Shown: in pieces, positions 1 through 8,739 of the stretch
Numbering within the stretch: position 1 is the stretch's first letter
Layout of the letters: every line of letters begins with the position of its first letter
Assembly: GCF_000277125.1 (NCBI RefSeq)
Contig: NC_016946.1
Coordinates: 1,364,001 to 1,428,000 of the forward strand
Direction of reading: 5' to 3'
DNA length: 64,000 bases
Source: Mycobacterium intracellulare ATCC 13950
GTDB taxonomy: Bacteria > Actinomycetota > Actinomycetes > Mycobacteriales > Mycobacteriaceae
Notes under the pieces: generated by a model
Database searches by the model: none
Seen by the model: only the letters and a program-made list of their open reading frames with translations
Told to the model about the DNA's origin: nothing
Position numbers and translations under genes: made by a program

Positions 1-2
1 AG

Positions 3-1031
3 GTCATCGAGCGACTCATGGCCCTGACCGCGGGGATTCCCGTCGACATGAACGAGATGGCCTCCGCCAAGACCATCGCCGCCGCGGACCCGCCTCAACA
101 CACCCGGATACGCAGAATCGTGAGCAGGGGTTTCACACCCCCTCGAATCAAGGAGATGGCTGACGCGATCGCCAAGATCGTCGACCGCTGCCTAAGCGGT
201 ATTGACGAGCTTCCCAGCTTCGACCTGGTCGAGCGGCTGGCTATTCCACTGCCGGTGGAGATGATCTGCCACATCCTCGGTATCGACCGAAGCGAGTACG
301 GGCGCGCCAAGTGCTGGTCCGACGCTTTCGCCGCCGCCGCCGGCGGCAATTTCAGCAGTGCCGCCGAACGCAACGAGTTGATGTTGACGACGATCAAGGA
401 GTTCAGCACCTACTTCGTGCCGTTGATCGAAGCGAGGCGAGTTGAGCCGAGGAATGATTTGGTCAGTGCGATGGTCGCGGCGATCGACAACGAGTCGCTG
501 AGCAACGTCGAAACATTGATGGTGGCGATCACCATCATGGTCGCCGGCAACGAGACGACCACGAACCTCATCGGCAATGCCGTGGTCGAACTGCTGGCCA
601 ACCCCGACCAGCTCAAATTGTTGCTCGACGATCCGTCGTTGTTGCCCAACGCCGTCGATGAGGCGAACCGGCTGACGACGCCGATCCAGTTCGCATTTCG
701 GGAGGCGACCGAAGACACCGTCGTCGCTGGTACGACGATTCCGAAGGGGGCCATCATCGCTCTGCACATGGCCGCCGCGAATCGCGATCCGCGTCGCTTC
801 GACGAGCCCGATCGTTTTTTGATCACTCGTCCTCCCGGTAAAAGCCTGGCCTTCGGTCACGGCATCCACTTTTGTCTGGGTGCTCACCTGGCAGGGCAGG
901 AAGTGCGCGCGGCGATCGGCGGGCTGCTGCCCTACCTCGACCGCCTCAAATTGACCGATGCGCCGCTGGAACGCAACCCGACGGCGCTGCTCAACGGGTG
1001 GCAACGGGTCGAACTAGCGTGGGTGTCGTAG
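3..1031 (+). CDS. Cytochrome P450, 5'-truncated by window edge
   Basis: Haem monooxygenase of the soluble bacterial P450 type. The reading frame is open to the first base of the window, so the true start lies upstream and roughly the first 60-80 residues are missing. Visible landmarks in order are the PPQHTRIRRIVSRGF stretch (the C-helix region), the I-helix oxygen-binding motif AGNETT, the K-helix ExxR (EANR), and the haem-ligand loop FGHGIHFCLG with its Cys codon at 873-875. A second P450 follows 39 nt downstream on the same strand, so the two may be co-transcribed. The substrate cannot be told from sequence. Redox partners (ferredoxin and reductase) are not encoded nearby. The family is clear; the CYP subfamily is not assigned. 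Confidence 0.93.
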   Translation, partial: VIERLMALTAGIPVDMNEMASAKTIAAADPPQHTRIRRIVSRGFTPPRIKEMADAIAKIVDRCLSGIDELPSFDLVERLAIPLPVEMICHILGIDRSEYGRAKCWSDAFAAAAGGNFSSAAERNELMLTTIKEFSTYFVPLIEARRVEPRNDLVSAMVAAIDNESLSNVETLMVAITIMVAGNETTTNLIGNAVVELLANPDQLKLLLDDPSLLPNAVDEANRLTTPIQFAFREATEDTVVAGTTIPKGAIIALHMAAANRDPRRFDEPDRFLITRPPGKSLAFGHGIHFCLGAHLAGQEVRAAIGGLLPYLDRLKLTDAPLERNPTALLNGWQRVELAWVS

Positions 1032-1070
1032 TGGCCCTGGGGAATTCCCGTTGAACGCGGACAGATAACG

Positions 1071-2282
1071 ATGTTGACGGCATCGATGCTGCTAGACCCG
1101 GCAGTCCTGCAGAACCCCTACGCCTTCTACGCGATGCTGCGGGAGCAGGCGCCGGTCTGGATGGTGCCTGGTACGGACGTCGTCGCAATCAGCACTTTCG
1201 CACTGTTGTCGGAGGCGGTCGCGCGGCCCGAGGATTTCTCCTCGATCATGCGTTGTCTGCTTTACCGCGATCAGGATGGACTGCCTGCGCGCCTCGATTT
1301 CGGTGAGGCGGCCATGCCGACGCTGGCGACCGCGGACCCGCCCGTGCACACCACGCATCGGCGCGCGGTCTTCCCCGAATTAGTGGCACGGCGCATGCGC
1401 ACCCTGGAGGACGACATTCGCGCGTTGTCAGCGGCCGCAGTCAAGCAAGCCCTAGATGACGGCAGCTTCGACTTCATGGCGAAGATCGGCAACATGGTGC
1501 CGATCACCGTGGTGGCCAGGCTGATCGGTTTTCGCGACATCGACCCCATGCAACTATTGGAAGCGGCCTTTGACTCCACCACGATGGTGGGCGGCACGAT
1601 GTCAATGGATGAGCTCAGTACTTTTGTCGCGCGCACCGAGACTATCGAGGCCTGGATCGCCGATCAGATCGCGGGCACCGGCGAGGGGGGAGAAGAGGGA
1701 ATCCTGCTGGCGGTTCGGCGGGCGCTGGATGCTGGCACCTTGCGCATCGGGGAGGCCACCATCATCCTGCACACCATGCTAAGCGCCGGCGGGGAGTCCA
1801 CGACCAGCCTGCTGGGCAATGCGGTCGGGATGCTCGCTGAAAATCCCGGATTACAACAGCGGCTGCGCGAAAAGCCGCAGGACATCGATGTTTTCGTCGA
1901 GGAGGCGCTGCGGCTCGAGTCACCGTTTCGGCAAATGATGCGCAGCGTGCCACGAGACACCACGCTCGGCGGCGTCGAGATCGCCTCGGGCTCCACGGTG
2001 TTGCTTCTCTTCGCGGCCGGGAACCGCGACCCCGCTCAGTTCAAACACCCCGACCGAATCGACCTGACGCGCGAATCCCCCAAACGTCACCTCGCTTTCG
2101 GGCACGGCATTCATTTCTGCGTCGGGGCGGCTCTCGCGCGTATCGAAGCCCGTGCGGTGCTCGGCGCAATCCTCGAGCAGACCCGATGCTTCACGCTCGA
2201 CGAGGATCGCGCACCGCGGTGGGTGGACAGCCTGTTGGTCCGTCGGCACGCAGAACTCCACGTCTGCGCTGCTCCCCGGTGA
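1071..2282 (+). CDS. Cytochrome P450
   Basis: Full-length 403-residue P450, normal for actinobacterial soluble CYPs. Motifs in order: ADPPVHTTHRRAVF (C-helix region), I-helix AGGEST, K-helix EALR, and haem loop FGHGIHFCVG with the thiolate Cys at residue 350. The ATG at 1071 is used because it gives a typical N-terminus reaching LLDPAVLQNPYAFYAMLREQ, the usual start of the A-helix segment. It lies 39 nt behind the preceding P450 and is clearly a different paralogue. No ferredoxin gene is adjacent. Substrate unknown. The next 323 nt contain no intact gene. Confidence 0.95.
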   Translation: MLTASMLLDPAVLQNPYAFYAMLREQAPVWMVPGTDVVAISTFALLSEAVARPEDFSSIMRCLLYRDQDGLPARLDFGEAAMPTLATADPPVHTTHRRAVFPELVARRMRTLEDDIRALSAAAVKQALDDGSFDFMAKIGNMVPITVVARLIGFRDIDPMQLLEAAFDSTTMVGGTMSMDELSTFVARTETIEAWIADQIAGTGEGGEEGILLAVRRALDAGTLRIGEATIILHTMLSAGGESTTSLLGNAVGMLAENPGLQQRLREKPQDIDVFVEEALRLESPFRQMMRSVPRDTTLGGVEIASGSTVLLLFAAGNRDPAQFKHPDRIDLTRESPKRHLAFGHGIHFCVGAALARIEARAVLGAILEQTRCFTLDEDRAPRWVDSLLVRRHAELHVCAAPR

Positions 2283-2416
2283 GCTATGAGTCCCGACAGC
2301 GAGGGGGAGGGGAATGTCGCCTCCGTCAATGGAGTTGGAAAGCTATAGCTGCTCGATCGTTAGATAACGGCGATCTCGGTGGGCGCGCGGGAGGCGAAGT
2401 CGATCACTCGCGCGCC

Positions 2417-2608
2417 GGCGGGCTGGACATCAGGTATCGGCTGGATGTCGCTGCCCACAGCGTCATCGAGGTGGACGACGACGCCGGCGGGTGGTTGTTC
2501 GATCGGGTGATGGCCGGGTGGGACGCCACTGTCTTCCTCGCCGCCGACGCCGATGTGCGAGAGCTGATAGCGCGGTCCTGCTGTGAGCGGACCGGCCAGC
2601 GAATGCTA
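2417..2608 (+). pseudogene. Possible remnant of a conserved mycobacterial protein
   Basis: The 323-nt gap between the P450 and the cyclase gene has no intact gene, but one plus-strand frame reads like real protein: it contains AHSVIEVDDDAGGWLFDRV followed by MAGWDATVFLAADADVRELI. From memory this resembles a mycobacterial hypothetical protein family with a GGWLFDR-MAGWDVTVLL-ADVRPL pattern; I could not check this by search. There is no sensible start codon or ribosome site, and the frame runs on into the 3' end of the convergent cyclase gene. I read it as a decayed internal fragment. It could instead be chance coding-like composition in GC-rich DNA. Confidence 0.3.
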
Positions 2609-4141
2609 AACGACATCATCGAACAGCGGCTCGGCCAGTTCGGTCATTGCCGATCGGCCTCGAAGCCACGCCGAACCGCGCGTTGCCCAGTGCTCCCGTT
2701 CCAACACCTGGGCTAGAGCGAGTGCGCTACCCGACGCCAGAATTCTGGAGTCCCATTGCTTGGCGTGATCAGCCAAGCGTGCGGCCTCGTTGACGGCGTC
2801 TCCAATGACCGTGTATTCGTAGCGGTTCTCCGCGCCGATATTGCCTGCGAATACCGCACCGGCGGCCACTCCGATACCGAAGTCCACCAGTGGCAGCGCC
2901 CTCAGTTCCGTGCCGAGCGCGCGTGCCGTCGCGAGCGCCGCCGAAGCCGGTTCATCAATGTCGATGGGTGCTCCGAACACGGCCAGGACCGCGTCGCCTT
3001 CGAACTTATTGATCAGGCCGTGCTGCTGGTGCACGGCCGCGACCACTATGCGGAAGAAGTCGTTCAGGATGCTCGCGACTTCCTCGGGCCGCCGGCCGGC
3101 GGCGATCGCCGTTGACCCCACCAGATCGACGAAGAGTACGGCGACATCGCGGACGTCACCCGATAGGGAGCCATCGTGTTGAAGTGCCTGGCGTGCCACG
3201 TCTGCGCCCACGTGGCGCCCGAAGAGGTCCCGGAGGCGTTCCCTTTCCTCAAGGCCTGCCACCATCCGGTTGAATCCGACCTGGAGTCGTCCGATTTCGG
3301 AGGGCTCATACACCTCGACGAGCGCCCCGCCATGGCCGTGCTCCACCTCGGTCATGGCGATGACGACTTCACGAACTGGGTCCGAGATTGACCGGGCAAC
3401 CAAGATCATCGCGCGAAACCCCAAGGCGAGGGATGCCACAGCGAGCACCAGAACCGGTGTTTCGATTGGCGCTGACTTCGGCACAAGCCACCCGTTGGAG
3501 CGCGACAAGACGATCAATGCGATTCCAGCGATGGGTAATGCACTAAAGAGGACCCACGTAATCATCACTCGTGCAAGTACCCCCGGCATTTCGCTAGAGG
3601 GTTCGGCGGTCTTCATTGACGCCGCCAGGATGGGCCGCAGGATGCGTTGAGTTATCAGATAGCCCATGGAGGCGGTGGCCGCACCCCCGAACAGAATGGC
3701 GGTACCAATCACGCAGGCGACGGCGCCGCCGGCGTGAAAGTTGACCAGAACCAACACTGCGCCGCCGACAGCCCAGATGCCGAACTGGACGACGGTCTGG
3801 CGGGCGGCTATGCGCATAGCCGCGCGCTGTTGAGCGGGCGTTGGTTCGGCGCCATCGGCGAACCAACGGAAGGACGGAACCATATTCAAGACACCGGCCA
3901 CACCACCGACGGTTGCCGAGATTGCGACCAGACCGCACACAGCAATCAGGTTCTTTCTGCTGGAGAGGATGCCGGGGTCCCCGCCGCGGTTACGGGTGAG
4001 CGAGACGATCATCAAAGAGACTGCGCCGGCGGCCAGGAGGTGCGCGGAGGTCAGCGCAGCCGCATAACTGAGCCCAAGACGAATTGCAGCTTTGCGCCCG
4101 GGAGTCCGGATTGACAGCCATGGAGGATAGGATGATTCCAC
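2606..4141 (-). CDS. Membrane-bound class III adenylate/guanylate cyclase (6TM-HAMP-cyclase)
   Basis: Predicted nucleotide cyclase of 511 residues making cAMP (or cGMP) at the membrane. The N-terminal half has about six hydrophobic segments (roughly residues 25-250), followed by a HAMP-like linker (RSISDPVREVVIAMTEVEHG) and a C-terminal class III catalytic domain. That domain keeps the first metal Asp in FVDLVGST, the substrate Lys and second metal Asp in NKFEGDAVLAVFG, and the transition-state Asn/Arg in the motif VIGDAVNEAARL. This is the architecture of the M. tuberculosis Rv1318c/Rv1319c/Rv1320c/Rv3645 group. It stands alone, divergent from the mmsA-type gene across 124 nt. The ligand sensed by the membrane half is unknown. 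Confidence 0.93.
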   Translation of the reverse strand: MESSYPPWLSIRTPGRKAAIRLGLSYAAALTSAHLLAAGAVSLMIVSLTRNRGGDPGILSSRKNLIAVCGLVAISATVGGVAGVLNMVPSFRWFADGAEPTPAQQRAAMRIAARQTVVQFGIWAVGGAVLVLVNFHAGGAVACVIGTAILFGGAATASMGYLITQRILRPILAASMKTAEPSSEMPGVLARVMITWVLFSALPIAGIALIVLSRSNGWLVPKSAPIETPVLVLAVASLALGFRAMILVARSISDPVREVVIAMTEVEHGHGGALVEVYEPSEIGRLQVGFNRMVAGLEERERLRDLFGRHVGADVARQALQHDGSLSGDVRDVAVLFVDLVGSTAIAAGRRPEEVASILNDFFRIVVAAVHQQHGLINKFEGDAVLAVFGAPIDIDEPASAALATARALGTELRALPLVDFGIGVAAGAVFAGNIGAENRYEYTVIGDAVNEAARLADHAKQWDSRILASGSALALAQVLEREHWATRGSAWLRGRSAMTELAEPLFDDVV

Positions 4142-4265
4142 TGGTAGACCATCACTTCCGTTTAACGCATCTAACGACTACCATAAACAGCATTAATTGT
4201 TCTACTTCGTAGGTATCCAAACTTCGCGCACGTTAAAACCCATGACGAGGCCAGGACAAGACTGA

Positions 4266-5795
4266 ATGACTGCGCACACGACGCTGATTCCGCACTTCAT
4301 CGATGGGCAGCGCACCACCGGGCAGTCCGGTCGCAGCGCTGACGTCTTCGACCCCAGCACCGGGGGTGTTCAGGCGACGGTGCCGATGGCCGGCCAGGCC
4401 GACATCGATGCCGCGGTGGTATCGGCCGTCGAGGCCCAAAAGGGTTGGGCTGCAACAAATCCCCAGCGGCGCGCGCGGGTGATGATGCGCTTCATCGAGC
4501 TGGTCAACAAGCACAACGACGAGCTGGCCGAACTGCTGTCCCGCGAGCACGGCAAGACACTGGCCGACGCCAAGGGCGACATCCAGCGCGGCATCGAGGT
4601 CATCGAGTTCTGCATCGGCATCCCGCACCTGCTCAAGGGCGAATACAGCGAGGGCGCCGGCCCGGGCATCGACGTCTACTCGCTGCGCCAGCCCCTGGGC
4701 GTGGTCGCCGGCATCACCCCGTTCAACTTCCCGGCGATGATCCCGCTGTGGAAGGCCGGCCCGGCGCTGGCCTGCGGCAACGCGTTCGTGCTCAAGCCCA
4801 GCGAGCGGGACCCCTCGGTGCCGGTGCGGCTGGCCGAGCTCTTTGTGGAGGCGGGCCTGCCGCCCGGGGTGTTCCAGGTGGTGCACGGCGACAAAGAGGC
4901 CGTCGATGCCATCCTGAACCACCCCGACATCCAGGCGGTCGGGTTCGTCGGCAGCTCCGAGATCGCCCAGTACATCTACGCCGGGGCCGCGGCCACCGGC
5001 AAGCGTGCGCAGTGCTTCGGCGGCGCCAAGAACCACATGATCGTGATGCCCGACGCCGATCTGGATCAGGCCGTCGACGCCCTGATCGGGGCCGGCTACG
5101 GCAGCGCCGGCGAGCGCTGCATGGCGATCAGCGTGGCGGTCCCGGTCGGTGACCAGACCGCCGACCGGCTGCGCGCCCGGCTGATCGAGCGGGTCAACAA
5201 CCTGCGCGTGGGCCACAGCCTGGACCCCAAGGCCGACTACGGCCCGCTGGTGACCGAGGCCGCCGTGGCGCGGGTGCGCGACTACATCGCCCAGGGCGTG
5301 GACGCGGGAGCCGAACTGGTCATCGACGGCCGCGAACGCGCCAGCGACGACCTGGCTTTCGGTGACGCCAACCTCGAACGCGGCTTCTTCATCGGCCCCA
5401 CCCTGTTCGACCACGTCACACCGGACATGTCGATCTACACCGACGAGATCTTCGGTCCCGTGCTGTGCATCGTAAGGGCGCACGACTACGAGGAGGCGCT
5501 GCGGCTGCCGTCCGAGCACGAATACGGCAACGGCGTGGCGGTTTTCACCCGCGACGGCGACGCCGCCCGCGACTTCGTCGCCCGCGTGCAGGTCGGCATG
5601 GTCGGTGTCAACGTGCCGATCCCGGTGCCGGTGGCCTACCACACCTTCGGCGGCTGGAAGCGTTCGGGCTTCGGCGACCTCAACCAGCACGGCCCCTCGT
5701 CGATCACCTTCTACACCAAGACCAAAACCGTGACGTCGCGGTGGCCGTCCGGCATCAAGGACGGCGCCGAATTCAGCATTCCGACCATGAATTAG
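4266..5795 (+). CDS. mmsA: Methylmalonate-semialdehyde dehydrogenase (CoA-acylating)
   Basis: 509-residue ALDH-superfamily enzyme that converts methylmalonate or malonate semialdehyde to propionyl- or acetyl-CoA in valine and pyrimidine catabolism, feeding the propionyl-CoA pool. Features typical of MmsA are the N-terminal HFIDGQR, the NAD-binding and substrate stretch GITPFNFPAMIPLWKAGPAL, GFVGSSEIAQYIY, and the nucleophile Cys285 in AGERCMAIS. The replacement of the usual LELGGK by CFGGAKNH is characteristic of MmsA rather than generic ALDHs. Length matches the family (about 500). The ATG at 4266 follows an AT-rich intergenic region shared with the divergent cyclase. No mmsB or other valine genes are adjacent. 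Confidence 0.93.
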   Translation: MTAHTTLIPHFIDGQRTTGQSGRSADVFDPSTGGVQATVPMAGQADIDAAVVSAVEAQKGWAATNPQRRARVMMRFIELVNKHNDELAELLSREHGKTLADAKGDIQRGIEVIEFCIGIPHLLKGEYSEGAGPGIDVYSLRQPLGVVAGITPFNFPAMIPLWKAGPALACGNAFVLKPSERDPSVPVRLAELFVEAGLPPGVFQVVHGDKEAVDAILNHPDIQAVGFVGSSEIAQYIYAGAAATGKRAQCFGGAKNHMIVMPDADLDQAVDALIGAGYGSAGERCMAISVAVPVGDQTADRLRARLIERVNNLRVGHSLDPKADYGPLVTEAAVARVRDYIAQGVDAGAELVIDGRERASDDLAFGDANLERGFFIGPTLFDHVTPDMSIYTDEIFGPVLCIVRAHDYEEALRLPSEHEYGNGVAVFTRDGDAARDFVARVQVGMVGVNVPIPVPVAYHTFGGWKRSGFGDLNQHGPSSITFYTKTKTVTSRWPSGIKDGAEFSIPTMN

Positions 5796-6030
5796 GCGAG
5801 CCCTTGTAAGTAACCACTTTCAATCAACCGAGCAACTTTCAACCTCGAACTGGTGACGGAGGCCGTCGAGGCGGCCGCCGCAGCCGGCCGGCAGGCTACC
5901 ACCAGCGCCGAAGCCGCGGCACTACTCGGCCTACCACGGGCCATGGAATCGGTGCCGCGTAACGATTGCGGATTCGAAATCGGTTGCGGGACAATGATAA
6001 GAGAGAGCTGGTTAATGAGTTACGGATCTG
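5796..6030 (+). other. Non-coding/decayed stretch after mmsA
   Basis: A short open frame from about 5853 (VTEAVEAAAAAGRQATTSAE...) has coding-like alanine-rich composition but no recognisable domain, and it shifts without a break into AT-rich DNA. With the amidohydrolase fragment directly downstream it looks like degenerating sequence. I see no promoter or RNA element I can support. Confidence 0.3.
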
Positions 6031-6227
6031 GTGATCCGGAACGGCTCGATCGTTGACGGTTCGAGGGGAGTGCCCGAGCGGGGTTATGTCGCGGTGCGTG
6101 GTGGTGTCATCGTGGCGGTTGGTTCGGTCGATGTATGGGCACGCGTGAGATCGATGCGGCAAGCCTGTTGGTCACGCCCGGGTTCATTGACCTGCACACC
6201 ACAGCATCTGAGCTGCTCGCAAGGTAA
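6031..6227 (+). pseudogene. N-terminal fragment of an amidohydrolase (D-aminoacylase/N-acyl-D-amino-acid deacylase type), frameshifted
   Basis: The first frame, from a GTG at 6031, reads IRNGSIVDGSRGVPERGYV and then VRGGVIVAVGSVD, the typical N-terminal beta-sandwich of urease-superfamily amidohydrolases. After about 6132 the homologous text continues in another frame as GTREIDAASLLVTPGFIDLHT, which should lead into the metal-binding HxH. A one-base deletion explains the shift. The second frame runs through LHTTASELLAR into a TAA at 6225-6227, so both metal histidines and the whole TIM barrel are absent. It is a dead relic about 65 codons long of an enzyme normally around 500 or more residues. 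Confidence 0.7.
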
Positions 6228-6516
6228 TCCTGGCATCGAGCGGACGCCTCGTGCCGATGACAACATTGTTTAGCCCGCCTCGCCAGTCGGGATCGCAGCT
6301 GGCACAGACAAGTGCTTAAATAGATATTCATTTAAGTAATAAAACCTCTAGACGACTTCGCGGCGTCGTGGGTAGCCTACATGCATGTCAGGCTCGTTTC
6401 GGTCCTGCAACGGCTAGCTGAGGCGATCCGATCAGCCAGGCCGGCACTCGGTCGCAGCGCGTCCGCCGCACAGCACCGTCGACCACCGCTGGGTGGCTAA
6501 CAAGGAGGACTTGGAC
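6228..6516 (+). other. Intergenic region upstream of the CAP protein gene
   Basis: 289 nt with no gene. It contains an AT-rich palindrome (listed separately) in otherwise GC-rich DNA, and it ends with a strong ribosome-binding site AAGGAGG at about 6501-6507 that decides the ATG at 6517. It presumably holds the promoter of the secreted protein. Confidence 0.4.
6315..6336. promoter_or_regulatory. AT-rich inverted repeat, possible operator
   Basis: CTTAAAT (6315-6321) and ATTTAAG (6330-6336) form perfect 7-bp arms separated by 8 nt (AGATATTC). It sits about 180 nt upstream of the CAP-domain gene in locally AT-rich sequence. A binding protein is not known. Confidence 0.35.
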
Positions 6517-7188
6517 ATGCAACGTCGGCCGCACCGGCTGCCTGCCTTGGTTGTTACCGCCGGCGCTCTGTTGAGCAGTCCCGTCGCGCATGCGGACAAT
6601 GACAACAACACGCTCATACCGAACAACAAGCGGCTCAATGACAGTGTCGTCGCCAACGTCTTCACCGTGCAGCATCAAGCAGGCTGCAATAACGACGTGA
6701 GAATCAGCCCCCAGCTGCAAGCCGCTGCGCAGCGACACACCCAGGATTTGTTGAACAACCGGGCCCTCGATGGTGACATCGGTTCGGACGGGTCTAGCCC
6801 ACAAGACCGCGCCAACGCGGCTGGTTTCCATGGCCCGGTGGCCGAGACGGTGGCGATCAATCAGTCAATCGCGATCAGCGGCAATGACTTAATCAACCGG
6901 TGGTACTACAACCCCGACTATTTCAAGATCATGTCCAGCTGTGCGAACAGCCAGATGGGGGTTTGGTCGCTGAACAGTCCGGATCGTACGGTCGTGGTTG
7001 CGGTCTACGGACAGCCACAAGCCGATCCCTCGGGACGGGGAGCAACACCACTGAACACCGATGGGCAGAACATTCCGCTCGATCCCAGTCCTGACTATGA
7101 CGCCAGCGATGAACTCCAGTTCGGTCTCAACTGGTTCCCGTGGATCCTGAGGGGCGTGTACCCGCCGCCGGGCAATCCTCCGCAGTAG
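6517..7188 (+). CDS. Secreted CAP/SCP-domain protein
   Basis: 223-residue exported protein. The start is set at the ATG at 6517, which has AAGGAGG nine nucleotides upstream; an in-frame GTG at 6493 has no such site. Residues 1-26 form a Sec signal peptide (basic MQRRPHR, hydrophobic core, cleavage after AHA). The mature part has a CAP-like helical stretch (DSVVANVFTVQHQAGC, ISPQLQAAAQRHTQDLLNN) and the terminal strand VWSLNSPDRTVVVAVYGQP. This is the pattern of mycobacterial CAP-domain secreted proteins of unknown biochemical role, some thought to act on peptidoglycan or lipids. Two cysteines (in QAGCNND and SSCANSQ) may form a disulphide. It converges on an LpqH-like lipoprotein gene across a shared hairpin. 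Confidence 0.8.
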   Translation: MQRRPHRLPALVVTAGALLSSPVAHADNDNNTLIPNNKRLNDSVVANVFTVQHQAGCNNDVRISPQLQAAAQRHTQDLLNNRALDGDIGSDGSSPQDRANAAGFHGPVAETVAINQSIAISGNDLINRWYYNPDYFKIMSSCANSQMGVWSLNSPDRTVVVAVYGQPQADPSGRGATPLNTDGQNIPLDPSPDYDASDELQFGLNWFPWILRGVYPPPGNPPQ

Positions 7189-7215
7189 AGCGAGATTCGT
7201 CTATCGGTAGCAAAC

Positions 7216-7232
7216 GCGGGTCAAAAGCCCGC
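7216..7232. terminator. Small hairpin after the CAP gene
   Basis: GCGGG (7216-7220) pairs with CCCGC (7228-7232) around a 7-nt A-rich loop, 28 nt past the stop codon. It could help end transcription of the CAP gene; it is short, and a stronger hairpin follows at 7260-7285. Confidence 0.3.
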
Positions 7233-7259
7233 ACATCAATGTAATCCGGCCATAGGTCG

Positions 7260-7285
7260 CAAGGTCGCGTTAACACGCGACCTTG
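7260..7285. terminator. Bidirectional hairpin between convergent genes
   Basis: A perfect 10-bp stem (CAAGGTCGCG at 7260-7269 with CGCGACCTTG at 7276-7285) encloses a 6-nt loop. It overlaps the last codons and stop (7270-7272) of the minus-strand lipoprotein gene and lies 72 nt past the plus-strand CAP gene. There is no U-tract, which is usual for mycobacterial terminators. Confidence 0.6.
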
Positions 7286-7728
7286 ATTATGAACGTGTCG
7301 GTTGCCTTCAGGCTGGGATTATCGGTGTCAAAGCCCTCGGCACGTCCCCGGATGGTGTAGGTGTATCCGTGCAGGGCTACATCGGCGGCGCCCTGGAGGT
7401 CTTCGGCGTAGCCGCCGGTGAAGCCGCCCAGGTCGCTGATGTTGACCGACTTGGCGGTCAGCGCACTTCCGTTGGAAATAAACGCTTTTGTGCCTGCCGC
7501 TGTGTCACCGATAGTAACCGCAGTGAGTGATCCCATCGGAATGCACTTCACAGCGTGGGTCTCCGGAAGGGCATGATCGTTGATCGTCACCTGTGCGGTT
7601 TCTGGGGGCAATGTTCCCGGAGGTGCGGCTGCGCGGGGCGTTGACGAACATGCACCGACACTTGCTGTTATCACGACGATCGCGGATGCGTTGCGGAACC
7701 GCTTCTGCACGAGCGCACCCCATTTCAT
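7270..7728 (-). CDS. LpqH (19-kDa antigen)-family lipoprotein
   Basis: 152-residue predicted lipoprotein. The N-terminus is basic and then hydrophobic and ends in a lipobox VGAC with lipidated Cys27, followed by a Ser/Thr/Pro-Ala-rich linker. The globular part matches the 19-kDa antigen/LppE family: VTINDHALPETHAVKCIPMG, then TVTIGD-type strands, VNISDLGGFTGGYAEDLQG, and a C-terminal Cys (KVAC). The two non-lipid cysteines correspond to the family disulphide. LpqH proteins are surface-exposed, mannosylated in M. tuberculosis, and engage TLR2; that is family knowledge, not shown here. An in-frame GTG at 7710 is an alternative start giving a shorter signal peptide. The gene is single and convergent with the CAP gene. 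Confidence 0.88.
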   Translation of the reverse strand: MKWGALVQKRFRNASAIVVITASVGACSSTPRAAAPPGTLPPETAQVTINDHALPETHAVKCIPMGSLTAVTIGDTAAGTKAFISNGSALTAKSVNISDLGGFTGGYAEDLQGAADVALHGYTYTIRGRAEGFDTDNPSLKATDTFIIKVAC

Positions 7729-8008
7729 CTCGCCGCCATCCCGACTCCGAATTAGAGCAAGGTCGCCACCGCTGGATTTCGGCGTCGGCTTGCCCGGTGC
7801 GGCGAGCGGTCGGCTTGGTCAAAACAACGATATCCGACTTTGGCATCGTGGTCACGGCTATCGCGATGTATTCGTCGACAACCGTTTTCGTCTGTGGGTC
7901 GGTGATCAGCCGTCATCGTGGTCGATTGCGCGTCCTCTTAACGAGGACAACAAGATTGAAGAGCTGACGGTGTAGCCAGTGCAGCCGTGACTTGATCTCG
8001 GCGAGAGG

Positions 8009-8635
8009 CTATCGCCGAGGGGTTAGCGAGGCGACGAGCAAGTTGCGCAGTACGCCCTCATCACCACCGTCATCGGGGTCGGCGGGCTCCGCGATAAGGC
8101 TGAAGTTGATGCGGACGATCCAGCGGGCGAGGGTGTCAGCCGGGACATCTCGGCGAATATCGCCGACAGCGGCAGCAGCCTCGAGGCGCCGCACCAGCGC
8201 GTCAGCGAGCTTGGCTCGCCACAACTCGGAACCTTCGGCGGCATGATAGGCAGCGCCGACGGCTTGATGGTCGTCGACTAGTGATCGCATCACCGGTGAG
8301 CCACGGGCGATGTCGATTCCCCGCATGCATGCGGCGACGAGCTGAGTCAGGAAGGGCTCGTCAGTCTGCCAACATTGTTCAACGGCGTGCAGGGTAACGG
8401 TGAGCACTCGCATGAAGGAGGCCGCCAGCAGAGCGTCCTTGCTCGGGAAGTAGTAGTACACCGTCGACCGGTGCACGCCAGCGCGCCGGGCGATGTCGCC
8501 CATCCGGGTGCGCACAGGCCCCTTATCCGAGTAGCAGGAATCGGCCGCGGTCAGCAACCGTTCGCGCGCCTCATCATCTGCCGGCGAGTCCGCCCCGGCT
8601 GGCCTCGGGCGACGGCCTCTGGATTGGGCGGTCAC
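8009..8635 (-). CDS. TetR-family transcriptional regulator
   Basis: 208 residues. The N-terminal DNA-binding domain includes LLTAADSCYSDKGPVRTRMG and the recognition helix region IARRAGVHRSTVYYYFPSKD (about residues 28-68), a textbook TetR helix-turn-helix. The C-terminal ligand domain is helical and unassigned. No gene follows it closely on its strand: the LpqH-like gene is 280 nt further on. The 1.4-kb gene-poor region lies upstream, so its target is unclear. A 15-bp palindrome about 90 nt upstream of its start is one candidate operator. Confidence 0.88.
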   Translation of the reverse strand: MTAQSRGRRPRPAGADSPADDEARERLLTAADSCYSDKGPVRTRMGDIARRAGVHRSTVYYYFPSKDALLAASFMRVLTVTLHAVEQCWQTDEPFLTQLVAACMRGIDIARGSPVMRSLVDDHQAVGAAYHAAEGSELWRAKLADALVRRLEAAAAVGDIRRDVPADTLARWIVRINFSLIAEPADPDDGGDEGVLRNLLVASLTPRR

Positions 8636-8724
8636 ACCAGCACACTACGGCCTCGCAGCTGTGTCGGTGACGCGATGCGAATGTCTCGGCGAGGACTCGC
8701 TGGCGGTTTAACTGCGCTGCGAGA

Positions 8725-8739
8725 GGTGGCGGCGCCACC
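8725..8739. promoter_or_regulatory. 15-bp palindrome upstream of TetR gene
   Basis: GGTGGC and GCCACC arms flank a GGC centre, about 90 nt upstream of the TetR start at 8635. TetR proteins often bind such palindromes near their own gene, but GC-rich palindromes of this size can arise by chance. Confidence 0.25.

Noticed and set aside
4233..5690. 485-codon open frame on the minus strand opposite mmsA
   Set aside because: Sequence is His/Asp/Gly-rich without domains and mirrors the third-position GC bias of the well-supported mmsA gene on the other strand.
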